Shown here in pieces: positions 18,846-28,007 of a stretch of 64,000 nucleotides of DNA. Under the pieces are notes generated by a model, which was not told the DNA's origin, made no database searches, and was given only the letters and a program-made list of their open reading frames with translations. The stretch spans positions 186,001-250,000 of the forward strand of contig JAUICG010000003.1 of the NCBI GenBank assembly GCA_030427485.1. Reading direction: 5' to 3'. The stretch comes from Gammaproteobacteria bacterium (GTDB taxonomy: Bacteria > Pseudomonadota > Gammaproteobacteria > Pseudomonadales > Halieaceae). Numbering within the stretch: the first letter of the stretch is position 1; each line of letters begins with the position of its first letter. The position numbers and the translations under genes are program-made.

Positions 18846-21800
18846 GCTGCCAGCTCCCTGGCGTCTTCCTGGATGGCAGGCTGATCGAGCTCATCACTGC
18901 CTGCGTTTCGCTGTCCCAGCCGGGTGGTCACCAGGAACAGGGGCGGAACCAGATAGAACGATATTACAGTTGACAGTAAAACACCACCGGCGATGGCCAT
19001 CGCGAAAGGCGGCCAGAACTGGCTGCCTTCGAGAATCAGCGGTAGGAACCCCCCGAACGTGGTCACCGTCGTGGAGATAATATGTCGACTGGAATCCATT
19101 ACCACGTTACGGGTCGCGCGCCGGTTGCCCCGCACGGCACTCGCGTTGGCCTGCAGTGCCGTAATGATGATTATGGCCGCATTGATGGATACGCCAATGG
19201 AGCCGATCACACCGATCATGGCCTGAATACCGAACGGGTAGCGAAAAATCGCCAGGGCCAGCAGCGACAGGCCGAGTGAACAAATGCAGACCAGCACCGC
19301 GACAGCCGACAAACGCCATGAATTGAACGTCATCACGATTGTCACCAGCAGCGCGGCCAGTACCAGCCCCATCGGCGCCATGATTTTGTCCACCAGCTTG
19401 CCGCGCTCGTCGGTGTCCCCACCGAACGCGTAGGCGTAGCCATCCGGCAGCTCTACGGGGCTCTTCTCGAGATCCTGCTGCAGCAATTTCAACGCCTCCT
19501 GGGGGAGAACGCCGCGAATCAGGTAGCCCTGGACAGTATTGGTGCGCGCACCGTCCTCCCGGGAGATGGGGCTCTGTCCGGGAACCAGCGTCGGTTTGGC
19601 CAGCGCATTGAGCGGCACGCCCGCTATCAATGCCTGGGAATTCCGCGCTGTCATCGGTAGTGGTACCAGGATATCGGCTATTTGTTCGGATCCGCCCCAG
19701 TCCCGCTCGTTGAACCGTACACGCACCGGCAATCGTTCTGTGCCCTCCAGTACCTCGCCGCCCAACTGGCCCAGCAGGCTGCTGTTGAGAGCGGTGGCAA
19801 CGTCGGCCAGCTGTAATTGCGCCAATCGAAGTTTTTCCTCCTGCAGCGCATAGACCAGCTTCGGCGCTCCCCCGGCGAGTTCATTCTTGGTATGGGTAAC
19901 ATAGGGAATGGCGTCCATCCGACGCCTGAATTCGTCCCCCAGCTCTCGCAATACCAGCAGGTTCGGCCCCGTTACGGTGACTTCCAGCGGCGCAATCACG
20001 GGAGGACCCTGATCGATGCCCCGGACAATGATCTGCACGTCGGGATAATCCCTGTCCAGTTCAACCTGCAGCTGCCGGATCAGGTCGTCAGTACGGTTCT
20101 CATCATGGGTGAGCACCAGTGCCTCGGCCCAGGAAGGAATGCCTTCCTTGAAGCGGTACATATTGTAGTAGAACGCGGGAACGCTCTCGCCGATACTCCA
20201 GTCGACGCGTCGGATCAACGGGTGGTTGCGCAGCCGCGTGTCAATGTCTCGGGCTGTGGCGGCAGTGTCATGGATCGATCGTCCGTTGGCAGCCTTTAAC
20301 TGGATATAGAACTGATCCCGGTCCGTACCCGGGAAGAACTGCGCGGTCAGCGTCGGAAACGACAGGAAACCGGTGAGCGGCAGCGCGAGCGCCAGGGCTA
20401 TCGCGGCAGCCGGGTGGCGCAGACTCCAGTCCAGCGAGCGCGCCAGCATATCACCGGCGGCGCCGCTGCTGGCTCCCCCTATCCACCAGTGTGATTCCTT
20501 CGCCGGTTTGCGCGGCAGCAACCAACTGGCCAGCACCGGGGTGATGGACAGGGCGAGCACCGTGGACGTGGCCAGCATTATGATCACGGCGGTGGCAATC
20601 GCGCCGACGAAGTCGCCGCCCGGTCCGGGCAGGAGTGCCATCGGCATAAACGCGAGCACTGTAGTCAGTGCCGAGGAGATCAGCGGTATACGCAGCCGGT
20701 CTACCGACCCGCTGATCGCGTCGATCGCGCTCTGGCCTTGCAGAAGGCGTTTGCGAACTTCGTCCGTCATCACGATAGAGCCATCAACCAACAGACCGAG
20801 CGCAACTATCAGCCCGCTGATGGACATCTGGTGCAGGGCCATGCCCATGCGCTCCATCACAGTAATGGAAATCAGACCACACAGCGGCAGGATGCAGGCG
20901 ACGACGACGGCCGCTCGCCAGCCCAGCGTAAACAGCAGAACCAGAATCACCAGGACGATACCAAGCGCCAGGTTGCTCGTGACGTCAAACAGTCGGGACA
21001 TGGCATAGGTATTCTGGTCGTAGGTGACTTCCAGTTTCAGCCCCGCGGGCGCCTGTGCGCGATAGTTGTCCACGAGTTCGTTGAATGCATCGCTCCAGAC
21101 ATCCACCTGGTTGCCGGGTTCCATTACAGCCCCGACAAGGATAGCCTCGCGACCCTGCGCGATCGCCATCGCCGGCGGCGGGCTGACGGCCGCCTTGTAC
21201 ACCCGGGCAATATCCGAAATACGCGTGGCGCTGCCGTTGGCGGCGGTGCTCACGATGACATCGCGAATACGCTCCATGGAATCGAAATCACCCGCCAGTT
21301 CGATCAGCATTTCGGCTTCATTGCCTGAGGCGCGCCCTGATGCGCTCTTCGCATCGGCTGCTTGCAATGCCTGTGCCACCTGCTGCAGGCTGAGGCCGCG
21401 CGAGATCAGCGCCGATTCGTCGATTTCGACGCGAATTTCCTCCACCGGCTCCCCAAAGACTTCCACCAGTTTGGTGTCCGCGAGATTCCTCGCCTGGTCG
21501 GCGAAATCCTGCGCCAGTCGATTCAGCAGTGACAGCGGCATGTCGTCAGCGGCCGCCGAGGACAGCGCGACAATAGTGGTGAACGAGGTGAGCCGGTCAT
21601 TATCAAAGCTGGGCTTGCCGACCCCCTCGGGAAACTGTATCGCGGCGTCCGCCATCGCGTCGCGCACCTCAGACCAGGCTCTCTCCAGTTCATCAGCGGG
21701 TAGGGTGTCCAATAGCATTACGTTGAGGAAGGACACGTTCTCGCTGGAGACCGAATTTATCTCGTCGATCTCCGATATTTTTCGCAGTTCGTCTTCCAGT

Positions 21801-21994
21801 GGACGGGTGACCAGCGCCTCCACCCGGTCGGGCATGGCGCCGGGATAAAACGTGGTAATCGTGCCGACAAAATTCATCAGCGTGGGATCTTCCTGGCGCG
21901 CGATGGAGTTGAAACTGGTGATGCCCACCGCGATGACGCAGACCACGATCAGCGTGAAGTAGCGGGCGTGCTTGTGGATGTAGCGGGCCAGCAT
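18842..21994 (-). CDS. RND efflux transporter, inner-membrane pump
   Basis: 1050 residues, the length of an AcrB/HAE1-type or related RND pump. The N-terminus is MLARYIHKHARYFTLIVVCV followed by the large porter loop (EDPTLMNFVGTITTFYPGA). The central membrane bundle contains LGLLVDGSIVMTDEVRKRL, which carries the proton-relay acidic residue, and ALTTVLAFMPMALLPG. The second porter loop and last six helices are complete (GVIGSIGVSINAAIIIITAL...STTVTTFGGFLPLIL). It starts one base after the adaptor stop. No outer-membrane factor is in the operon, so it should share a TolC-type protein. The HxxD/heavy-metal signature is absent, and the R-E-D-P-T loop groups it with uncharacterised drug or lipid RND pumps. 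Confidence 0.93.
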   Translation of the reverse strand: MLARYIHKHARYFTLIVVCVIAVGITSFNSIARQEDPTLMNFVGTITTFYPGAMPDRVEALVTRPLEDELRKISEIDEINSVSSENVSFLNVMLLDTLPADELERAWSEVRDAMADAAIQFPEGVGKPSFDNDRLTSFTTIVALSSAAADDMPLSLLNRLAQDFADQARNLADTKLVEVFGEPVEEIRVEIDESALISRGLSLQQVAQALQAADAKSASGRASGNEAEMLIELAGDFDSMERIRDVIVSTAANGSATRISDIARVYKAAVSPPPAMAIAQGREAILVGAVMEPGNQVDVWSDAFNELVDNYRAQAPAGLKLEVTYDQNTYAMSRLFDVTSNLALGIVLVILVLLFTLGWRAAVVVACILPLCGLISITVMERMGMALHQMSISGLIVALGLLVDGSIVMTDEVRKRLLQGQSAIDAISGSVDRLRIPLISSALTTVLAFMPMALLPGPGGDFVGAIATAVIIMLATSTVLALSITPVLASWLLPRKPAKESHWWIGGASSGAAGDMLARSLDWSLRHPAAAIALALALPLTGFLSFPTLTAQFFPGTDRDQFYIQLKAANGRSIHDTAATARDIDTRLRNHPLIRRVDWSIGESVPAFYYNMYRFKEGIPSWAEALVLTHDENRTDDLIRQLQVELDRDYPDVQIIVRGIDQGPPVIAPLEVTVTGPNLLVLRELGDEFRRRMDAIPYVTHTKNELAGGAPKLVYALQEEKLRLAQLQLADVATALNSSLLGQLGGEVLEGTERLPVRVRFNERDWGGSEQIADILVPLPMTARNSQALIAGVPLNALAKPTLVPGQSPISREDGARTNTVQGYLIRGVLPQEALKLLQQDLEKSPVELPDGYAYAFGGDTDERGKLVDKIMAPMGLVLAALLVTIVMTFNSWRLSAVAVLVCICSLGLSLLALAIFRYPFGIQAMIGVIGSIGVSINAAIIIITALQANASAVRGNRRATRNVVMDSSRHIISTTVTTFGGFLPLILEGSQFWPPFAMAIAGGVLLSTVISFYLVPPLFLVTTRLGQRNAGSDELDQPAIQEDARELAA

Positions 21995-21995
21995 G

Positions 21996-23138
21996 TCAGT
22001 TCAAGGCCTCGGCGGTGACGCGGGCTCCGGGGCGGACACGGTGGGTGCCGTTTGCCACGACCAGGGTGTCCTGCCGGAGGGTACCGCGGACAAAGGCGCG
22101 ATCCCCCTGCACTTCGAGCACCTCTACAGCTTCGCTGACGGTGCGCAGATTGTCTCCATCGGGTTCAAGCCTGAGCACGGTCCACACGCCACGGCTGCCC
22201 TCCAGCAGTGCGGCGATAGGTAGCCAGCCCCCTGACTGGCTTACGGTTTCTTGCAGCTCCAGGGTTACGGGCTCGCCATCGAGGGCGGCAACGTCAGCGG
22301 GCAGGGCAAAGACCGCCGTGACGGTGCGCGTGACAGGGTCGACATCAGGGCGCACTGACAGCAGCGTCGCCTGGATGGTTTTGTCGCGCAGTTGCAGCGT
22401 GTATGCGCTGCCAGGCCGCAATTCCGCGAAGCGCTCTGCACTCACGCCGATATGGCATTCCTGGGAAGCTGTCTCCATCAACTTGAGCACGGGCACGCCC
22501 GGATTGACGATCGCGCCCTCCTGCGTATAGCGATCCGCCACGATTCCGTCGTAAGGGGCTTGCAAACGTGATTTATCCAGTTCGATGTCGAGTGTCGCAA
22601 GACGCGCGGCGCCCGCATCCACCCGCGCCTGCAGCGCCTCTGCCTGCAGGCGGACCTCGTCGAAGGCGTCCTGCGAAACTGCGCCCGTTTTAATCAGGTC
22701 GGCCTGCCGGCGGGCCTTCAACCGGGCCAGCTCAAGTTCAATGCGCACCTGCTCGAGATCCGCCGCGGTCGCTGCGCGCCTGGCCTGCAGTGCGCTGTCG
22801 TCCAGTTCAACCAGTACCTCGTTCCGGCGTACAGGCGTACCGGGGCGGGGCGGCGAAGTGGCGATTTTTCCCGGGATCTCAAAGCCCAGGTCGGCCTTTC
22901 TCCCTGCCACCACGAGACCGAGATAGGATACCGTTCTCTGGTACGTGTCCTGTACCTCAAAGCGCACAGAAGCGACCGGGATCGGTGGTTTAGTCGAAGG
23001 TTCGCTGGATAGTGCTGCGCGCAAATGCAAGGCTCCGGCGAGCAGCGCCACAATGGCTACCGCAGCGCCGATGCCAAGCATGTTCGCCGAGTGCGACCTT
23101 CTGCGCGTGGCGCGCGCAACTTGAGGGGGGTTGTTCAT
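21996..23138 (-). CDS. RND periplasmic adaptor (membrane fusion protein)
   Basis: 380 residues from ATG 23138. The alternative ATG 23168 lies inside the predicted promoter, and transcription would begin downstream of it, so the shorter start is preferred. An N-terminal anchor helix (MLGIGAAVAIVALLAGALHL) follows a basic stretch. The lipoyl-like half motifs (GFEIPGKIATSPPRPGTPVRRNEVLVELDDSALQA), the coiled-coil hairpin (about residues 100-170) and the second half (LQAPYDGIVADRYTQEGAIV) are all present, then the beta-barrel with GVSAERFAELRPG. It would link the pump to an outer-membrane channel. First gene of a three-gene operon. Confidence 0.9.
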   Translation of the reverse strand: MNNPPQVARATRRRSHSANMLGIGAAVAIVALLAGALHLRAALSSEPSTKPPIPVASVRFEVQDTYQRTVSYLGLVVAGRKADLGFEIPGKIATSPPRPGTPVRRNEVLVELDDSALQARRAATAADLEQVRIELELARLKARRQADLIKTGAVSQDAFDEVRLQAEALQARVDAGAARLATLDIELDKSRLQAPYDGIVADRYTQEGAIVNPGVPVLKLMETASQECHIGVSAERFAELRPGSAYTLQLRDKTIQATLLSVRPDVDPVTRTVTAVFALPADVAALDGEPVTLELQETVSQSGGWLPIAALLEGSRGVWTVLRLEPDGDNLRTVSEAVEVLEVQGDRAFVRGTLRQDTLVVANGTHRVRPGARVTAEALN

Positions 23139-23161
23139 TGCAGTACGCGATGTAAGAGAGA

Positions 23162-23194
23162 ATAACATTATGTTATACGCTATTACATATATGT
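23162..23194. promoter_or_regulatory. Two palindromes overlapping the RND operon promoter (putative TetR operator)
   Basis: ATAACA-TTA-TGTTAT (23162-23176) is a perfect inverted repeat covering the predicted -10 and start region. ACATATATGT (23185-23194) is a perfect palindrome touching the -35. Their place over the promoter of an operon that ends in a TetR gene makes them the best operator candidates. Confidence 0.55.
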
Positions 23195-23197
23195 CAA
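23170..23197 (-). promoter_or_regulatory. Promoter of the RND efflux operon
   Basis: Read on the minus strand, a consensus -35 TTGACA (23197-23192), a 16-base spacer and TAACAT (23175-23170) precede the adaptor start at 23138 by about 30 bases. The predicted transcript would start near 23163. Confidence 0.55.
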
Positions 23198-23216
23198 GCC
23201 TGTTTCTGATCGCGAC

Positions 23217-23245
23217 TTGCAGCGGCCACGGGATTGAAGCAAAAT
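23217..23245 (+). promoter_or_regulatory. Possible promoter of the 4.5S RNA
   Basis: TTGCAG (23217-23222), 17 bases, CAAAAT (23240-23245), then a GC-rich discriminator ACGCGCCC. Such a discriminator is typical of growth-rate-controlled stable RNA promoters. The start would give a leader of about 40 bases before the mature RNA. Hexamer matches are moderate. Confidence 0.4.
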
Positions 23246-23290
23246 ACGCGCCCTCTGTGAGGGTAAGTCAGCACGCCCCGCAGACGCTGT

Positions 23291-23400
23291 GGTGATCCAG
23301 GCGGTCCCCTCGCAACGATAGGTAGTGAACCCCGCCAGGCCCGGAAGGGAGCAACGGTAGTTACCGACTCGTGTGCCGGGGTGCGGCTGTCTGGGTTGCC
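23291..23400 (+). ncRNA. ffs: Signal recognition particle 4.5S RNA
   Basis: About 110 bases that fold as one long hairpin. The outer stem GGTGATCCAGGC (23291-23302) pairs fully, with wobbles, to GTCTGGGTTGCC (23389-23400). The apex carries the conserved CCCGGAAGGG tetraloop (GGAA), with the internal-loop sequences AGCAAC and GTGTGCCGGG that bind the Ffh M domain. Alignment by eye to the E. coli RNA is good through TCGCAACG and CCGGAAGG. It targets membrane proteins co-translationally with Ffh. It lies just upstream of dnaX. Confidence 0.92.
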
Positions 23401-23491
23401 TCCATTTTCAGGTTCCGGCCGCTCGCTGTTTCTGTGACCCTCGTGCTGGTGTATTCTGTTTTCCTGTTCGACAAAGTAAGGCAAATCAGGG

Positions 23492-25195
23492 ATGTCCTAT
23501 CAGGTTCTAGCGCGTAAATGGCGGCCGAAGTCGTTCCGGGAGATGGTTGGCCAGGAGCACGTGCTGCAGGCGCTGGTGAACGCGCTGGACCGCGACAGGC
23601 TGCACCACGCCTACCTGTTCACCGGTACTCGCGGAGTGGGCAAGACAACGATTGCGCGAATCCTGGCCAAGTGTCTCAATTGCGAAGCCGGCGTCAGTTC
23701 CGAACCCTGTGGGACCTGTTCTTCCTGCCTCGAGATAGCGGAGGGCCGCAGCGTCGACCTGTTGGAAGTCGATGCTGCGTCGCGCACCAAGGTCGAGGAT
23801 ACGCGGGAACTGCTGGACAATGTGCAGTACGCGCCGACGCGCTCGCGCTACAAGATATACCTGATCGACGAGGTCCACATGCTGTCCTCGCACAGTTTCA
23901 ATGCCCTGTTGAAGACGCTCGAGGAGCCACCGCCACACGTCAAGTTCCTGCTGGCCACCACCGATCCGCAAAAACTGCCGGCCACTGTGCTGTCACGCTG
24001 CCTGCAGTTCAATCTCAAGAACATGCCGCCGGAACAGATTGTCGGGCATCTGGCGATGGTGCTGGAGCAGGAGATGGTCAGTTTCGAGGAGCCGGCACTC
24101 TGGCTACTGGGGCGAGCGGCTGCCGGTAGTATGCGCGATGCCCTGAGCCTGACCGACCAGGCGATAGCCTTCGGCTCGGGGCAGGTCAATGAAGCCGATG
24201 TGCGCAGCATGCTGGGCAGCGTGGATCAGGGCCATGTATTCGAGATACTGGAGGCCGTGAGCGCGGGTGAGCCGGCGAAGGTGCTGGCAGTGGTGCAGCG
24301 CATGTCCGAGTTTACACCGGATTTTGAAGGCAGCCTGGATGAACTGTTGTCCCTGCTTCACCGGGTGGCCACCGCGCAGGCAGTGCCTGATGCCATCGAC
24401 AACAGTTGGGGGGATGCCCGACGCGTGGAGCAGATGGCGCGCGCGATTACGGCCGAGGATGCGCAGTTGTTCTACCAGGTGGCACTGAACGGCAAACGCG
24501 ATATCGCATTGTCACCCGACTCGCGCCGCGGCTTTGAGATGATACTGCTGCGAATGCTGGCTTTTCGTCCGGTCGCTGTTATCGATGACAGCCTGCGTCC
24601 GGAGGAGTTACAACCGGTGGAGCCGGCTCCGGTCGCTGTCGAGGGGGACAGCGCTCCTGTAAAAAAGTCCCCTGAGGTGCACCGGGCAGCCGGTGCCAGC
24701 AGCCCCGAGAACGCCACGCTACCGCCGGGCGTTGCAACAGACGCCGCAGTCACGCCCGTCGGGGACGGTCCGACAGCGGAGGCCCCGGGCGGTTTCCCGC
24801 TCGATGAACTCACGGCAGGCAACTGGTGGGAATTGCTCGGCTTACTGGGCCTGAGGGGCATGATGTTCAATATTGCCTCCCACTGTGAACTGCAACGGCG
24901 GGAGGGGCGTACCCTGGCGTTTGTGCTGGACAGTGCCCACGCCGCGCTGTTCAACGACACCCACGGTGGCAAGCTGCGGCTTGCCTTGCAAAACTATTTC
25001 GGCTGCGAGATGACAGTGTCCGTGGTCCTCGGTGAACCGGCCGGGGAGACACCGGCGATGCGAGCGGCCCGGTTGTTGGCGGAAAGACAGGCGGAGGCGG
25101 TCGTGGCGATAGAGGCTGACCCACAATTGCAAGCACTGATTAGCCGCTTTGACGCAGAACTGGATCATTCATCCATCCATCCGACGGATGCGTGA
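23492..25195 (+). CDS. dnaX: DNA polymerase III tau (and gamma) subunit
   Basis: 567 residues in the full-length tau frame. It is the clamp-loader ATPase and, as tau, the replisome organiser. Walker A is GTRGVGKT (45-52), the zinc cluster is Cys64, 73, 76 and 79, Walker B is LIDEVH (124-129), and the SRC arginine-finger region is [12 protein letters not shown]. From about residue 365 there is a Pro/Ala-rich linker, then a tau-specific C-terminal domain (about 430-567). An E. coli-like slippery heptamer at 24661-24667 would give a gamma form of 394 residues (392 plus Val-Pro). It is followed by ebfC and recR, the widespread dnaX-ebfC-recR order. Confidence 0.96.
   Translation: MSYQVLARKWRPKSFREMVGQEHVLQALVNALDRDRLHHAYLFTGTRGVGKTTIARILAKCLNCEAGVSSEPCGTCSSCLEIAEGRSVDLLEVDAASRTKVEDTRELLDNVQYAPTRSRYKIYLIDEVHMLSSHSFNALLKTLEEPPPHVKFLLATTDPQKLPATVLSRCLQFNLKNMPPEQIVGHLAMVLEQEMVSFEEPALWLLGRAAAGSMRDALSLTDQAIAFGSGQVNEADVRSMLGSVDQGHVFEILEAVSAGEPAKVLAVVQRMSEFTPDFEGSLDELLSLLHRVATAQAVPDAIDNSWGDARRVEQMARAITAEDAQLFYQVALNGKRDIALSPDSRRGFEMILLRMLAFRPVAVIDDSLRPEELQPVEPAPVAVEGDSAPVKKSPEVHRAAGASSPENATLPPGVATDAAVTPVGDGPTAEAPGGFPLDELTAGNWWELLGLLGLRGMMFNIASHCELQRREGRTLAFVLDSAHAALFNDTHGGKLRLALQNYFGCEMTVSVVLGEPAGETPAMRAARLLAERQAEAVVAIEADPQLQALISRFDAELDHSSIHPTDA
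24641..24696 (+). promoter_or_regulatory. dnaX: Programmed -1 frameshift signal in dnaX
   Basis: A AAA AAG (24661-24667) is in the zero frame of dnaX. After a -1 slip the next codons read GTC, CCC, TGA (24667-24675). Upstream, GAGGGGG (24641-24647) can act as the internal Shine-Dalgarno stimulator, 13 bases before the slip site. Downstream, GCACCGG/CCGGTGC (24679-24696) forms a 7-bp stem with a 4-base loop. These are the three elements known from E. coli dnaX. Confidence 0.75.
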
Positions 25196-25215
25196 GCAGA
25201 GAGGGAGATCATCAC

Positions 25216-25539
25216 ATGAAGGGTAATATCGCAGACCTGATGAAACAGGCGCAGAACATGCAGGCAGAGTTCCAGAAAGCGCAGGAGGATTTGGCCCGGG
25301 CCGAAGTATTGGGCGAAGCGGGAGCGGGACTCGTGTCCGTGCTGATGACCGGGCGGCACGACGTCAAGCGGGTCTCAATTGACGATTCGGTATTTGCCGA
25401 GGACAAGGAAGTGCTCGAAGACCTGTTGGCCGCTGCAGTCAATGACGCCGTGCGAAAAGTGGAAGCGCGGAATAAGGAAGCGATGTCGGGTATGGCGGCG
25501 GGCCTGAATCTCCCGGCCGGCTTCAAACTGCCGTTTTGA
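25216..25539 (+). CDS. ebfC: YbaB/EbfC nucleoid-associated protein
   Basis: 107 residues from ATG 25216, with GAGGGAG eight bases upstream; the frame from 25192 has no ribosome site. Small dimeric DNA-binding protein of the YbaB/EbfC family: [23 protein letters not shown] forms the long N-terminal helix, then [20 protein letters not shown]. It sits between dnaX and recR, the standard location. Its role in gammaproteobacteria is nucleoid association, possibly linked to RecR-dependent repair. Confidence 0.94.
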   Translation: MKGNIADLMKQAQNMQAEFQKAQEDLARAEVLGEAGAGLVSVLMTGRHDVKRVSIDDSVFAEDKEVLEDLLAAAVNDAVRKVEARNKEAMSGMAAGLNLPAGFKLPF

Positions 25540-25561
25540 CGCCAGACCTGTCTTTGTACCC

Positions 25562-26161
25562 ATGAAGTTCAGCCCCTCGCTCGAGAACCTGATAGAGGCA
25601 CTGCGCTGCCTGCCGAGTGTCGGCCCGAAGTCGGCCCAGCGTATGACGTTGCACCTGCTGGAGCGCGATCGAAATGCGGCGCTGGAACTGGCCAATGCAT
25701 TGCGTGATGCCGTCGAAAAGGTTGGCCACTGCAGTCTCTGTCGGAATTTTACCGAGTTGGAGGTCTGTGAAATCTGCAGCGATTCCCGGCGCGACAGGAG
25801 CCTGGTCTGCGTGGTGGAGACGCCCGCAGATGTTCTTGCCATTGAACTCAGCGGGAGCTATCGCGGCCTGTACTATGTGTTGATGGGGCACCTGTCCCCG
25901 ATAGATGGCATAGGGCCGACAGAGATCGGGCTGGATACCTTCCAGCAGCGCGTGATCGACGAGGGCATCGAGGAAGTGATACTGGCCACCAATCCAACCG
26001 TTGAGGGCGAGGCGACGGCCTACTACCTTACCGAGATGCTGTTGCCGGTTGGTGTGCGAGTCTCGCGTATCGCGCACGGTGTCCCGTTGGGCGGTGAACT
26101 GGAATATGTCGATGGATCCACGCTTGCGCATGCCCTGTCCGGCCGGCGGCCGGTGGACTGA
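25562..26161 (+). CDS. recR: Recombination mediator RecR
   Basis: 199 residues, the standard length. RecR acts with RecF and RecO to load RecA onto SSB-covered single-strand DNA. Order of domains: N-terminal helix-hairpin-helix ([15 protein letters not shown]), a C4 zinc finger ([16 protein letters not shown]), the Toprim domain ([15 protein letters not shown]) and the C-terminal Walker-B-like strand. It starts 22 bases after ebfC and ends three bases before rnd, consistent with one transcript. Confidence 0.96.
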   Translation: MKFSPSLENLIEALRCLPSVGPKSAQRMTLHLLERDRNAALELANALRDAVEKVGHCSLCRNFTELEVCEICSDSRRDRSLVCVVETPADVLAIELSGSYRGLYYVLMGHLSPIDGIGPTEIGLDTFQQRVIDEGIEEVILATNPTVEGEATAYYLTEMLLPVGVRVSRIAHGVPLGGELEYVDGSTLAHALSGRRPVD

Positions 26162-26164
26162 GCG

Positions 26165-27298
26165 ATGAACTGGCAGCTGATCGAGTCGGATGATGCGTTG
26201 CAACAGCTGTTGGCGCGTATGAGTGCCTGTGAGACGGTGCTGGTTGACACAGAGTTTATGCGCCGCAACACCTATTATCCCGAAGTAGCCCTGGTGCAGC
26301 TCTGTTTTGTATCCGGTGACCCGCAGAGCGAAATGGCCTGGCTGATCGACCCGTTGCAGATCAGCGATCCGACCCCCCTGGCATCGCTTTTTACTGATTC
26401 TTCGGTACTCAAGGTGCTGCACTCCGCCAGTGAGGATCTGGAAGTGTTTCAGCGCTGGTTGGGCGTATTGCCGCAACCGTTGTTTGATACGCAGCGCGCA
26501 GCGGGCCTGTTGAACATTGGTTTCGGAATGGGGTACCGCGCACTGGTACAGGAAATCTGCGCTGTTGACCTGCCCAAAGGTGAGACCCGCTCAGATTGGT
26601 TACAGCGCCCGCTCACCGCGTCGCAATGCGAGTACGCTGCGCAGGATGTGACCTGGTTGCTGCCGGTCTGGCGCGAACTGCAGCAGCGTTGCGAACAGCA
26701 GGGCAAATTGCAGTGGGTACTGGCGGACGGCCAGGATGCAACCCGTGCACTGGGAACAGATACCTACGATTGTCAGAAACGCATCAAAACAGCGTGGAAA
26801 CTGAACCCGCGTCAGCTCGGCAGGCTTACAGCGATCTGCGACTGGCGGGAGAACACCGCGAAACAACGCGACAAGCCTCGCGGCTGGATTATTGACGACC
26901 CCGGCTGTTTGCGACTGGCGCTGGAAGACCCGGATTCGATGGATGCACTGGGCGGCAGCGTGGATATTCCCGCACCGGCGATACGCCGCTACGGCGAGGA
27001 GTTGCTGGCGCTGTTGGGTGCGCAGCGAGCCGTGCCCGAGGCCGCGCTGCCGACCGCGCTGCCGCCGCCACTCAACGCGAGCCAGCGGGAGCGGGTAAAG
27101 AAACTGAAGTCACAGGCGCGGGAAATCGCCGAAAAATTATCGGTTGCGCCGCAGGCGCTGGTACCGACCCGGGACTTCGAACTGCTGCTGCGCGAGGCTG
27201 CCGGGCAGGCGTTTGAGCCGCCGGTGCACTGGCGGGGCTGGCGCGAACAGGCAGTTATTTCGCCCCTGCGAAAAGCGTTGGCGGGAGGCTCGCAATGA
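26165..27298 (+). CDS. rnd: Ribonuclease D
   Basis: 377 residues. A 3'-5' exoribonuclease of the DEDDy type that trims tRNA precursors. Exo I is VDTEFMRRNTYYP (Asp and Glu), Exo II is HSASEDLEVFQ with the catalytic Asp, and Exo III is YAAQDVTWLLPVW with Tyr and Asp. An HRDC domain follows (about 215-290). It overlaps ycgL by four bases (ATGA), suggesting coupled translation. Known: rnd-ycgL-ycgN neighbourhood is shared by several gammaproteobacteria. Confidence 0.94.
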   Translation: MNWQLIESDDALQQLLARMSACETVLVDTEFMRRNTYYPEVALVQLCFVSGDPQSEMAWLIDPLQISDPTPLASLFTDSSVLKVLHSASEDLEVFQRWLGVLPQPLFDTQRAAGLLNIGFGMGYRALVQEICAVDLPKGETRSDWLQRPLTASQCEYAAQDVTWLLPVWRELQQRCEQQGKLQWVLADGQDATRALGTDTYDCQKRIKTAWKLNPRQLGRLTAICDWRENTAKQRDKPRGWIIDDPGCLRLALEDPDSMDALGGSVDIPAPAIRRYGEELLALLGAQRAVPEAALPTALPPPLNASQRERVKKLKSQAREIAEKLSVAPQALVPTRDFELLLREAAGQAFEPPVHWRGWREQAVISPLRKALAGGSQ

Positions 27299-27567
27299 CA
27301 GTGCTGTGCCAGATTTTCAAGAGTTCGCGACGCGAGGAAATGTACCTGTATGTTGAAAAATCGCGCGGTGTGCAAGACGTACCCGGCGATTTACTGGGGC
27401 GATTTGGCGAGTTGATACCGGTGATGGTATTGCCGCTCACGCCGGAGCGCACTTTGGCCAGGGCGGATGTGATCCAGGTGTTGGCCGCTATCGAGAAACA
27501 GGGCTTCTACCTGCAGATGCCCCCGACGGCGGCCGAAATGCTGGCGCGAGAGAACGGGCGTGTCTGA
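27295..27567 (+). CDS. ycgL: YcgL domain protein
   Basis: 90 residues, a single YcgL domain: CQIFKSSRREEMYLYVEKSRGVQDVP at the start and GFYLQMPPTAAEMLARENGR at the end, both conserved in the family. The fold is known, but the biochemical role is not. It overlaps both neighbours (rnd by four bases, ycgN by eight), so the three genes are tightly coupled. Confidence 0.9.
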   Translation: MTVLCQIFKSSRREEMYLYVEKSRGVQDVPGDLLGRFGELIPVMVLPLTPERTLARADVIQVLAAIEKQGFYLQMPPTAAEMLARENGRV

Positions 27568-27997
27568 CTGGTGGCATGAAAAGACACTGTCGGAGCTCAG
27601 CGCGGAAGAGTGGGAAGCACTGTGCGACGGTTGCGCCAAGTGCTGCCTGCACAAACTGGAGGACGAAGACAGTGGCGAGGTGTATTACACCAAGGTACGC
27701 TGTCGCCACCTGGATGAGCAAATCTGCCGCTGCACGGACTATGCGCACCGCTCGACGCTGATGCCGAACTGCATCGATCTGCGCGGGGCGGATTGGAGTG
27801 ACATCGAGTGGCTGCCTTCCACCTGCGCCTATCGCTTGCGCGCGCACGGTGAGTTACTGCCGTCATGGCATCCGCTGGTAAGTGGCAGCAGGGATTCGGT
27901 ACATTTGGCGGGTGTCTCCATTCGCGGTCGAGCGATTTCCGATGAATTCGTTCATCCCGACGGCTTTGAAGAACACCTGGTGCGCTGGGTCGAATAG
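27560..27997 (+). CDS. ycgN: YcgN family cysteine cluster protein (UPF0260)
   Basis: 145 residues with the family's cysteine pattern: LCDGCAKCCLHKL near residue 20-32, VRCRHLDEQICRCTDY, NCID and TCAYRL. These would bind an Fe-S cluster or zinc. Function is not known to me. It begins within ycgL and ends ten bases before a small membrane-protein gene. Confidence 0.9.
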   Translation: MSDWWHEKTLSELSAEEWEALCDGCAKCCLHKLEDEDSGEVYYTKVRCRHLDEQICRCTDYAHRSTLMPNCIDLRGADWSDIEWLPSTCAYRLRAHGELLPSWHPLVSGSRDSVHLAGVSIRGRAISDEFVHPDGFEEHLVRWVE

Positions 27998-28007
27998 GAG
28001 AGAAACC

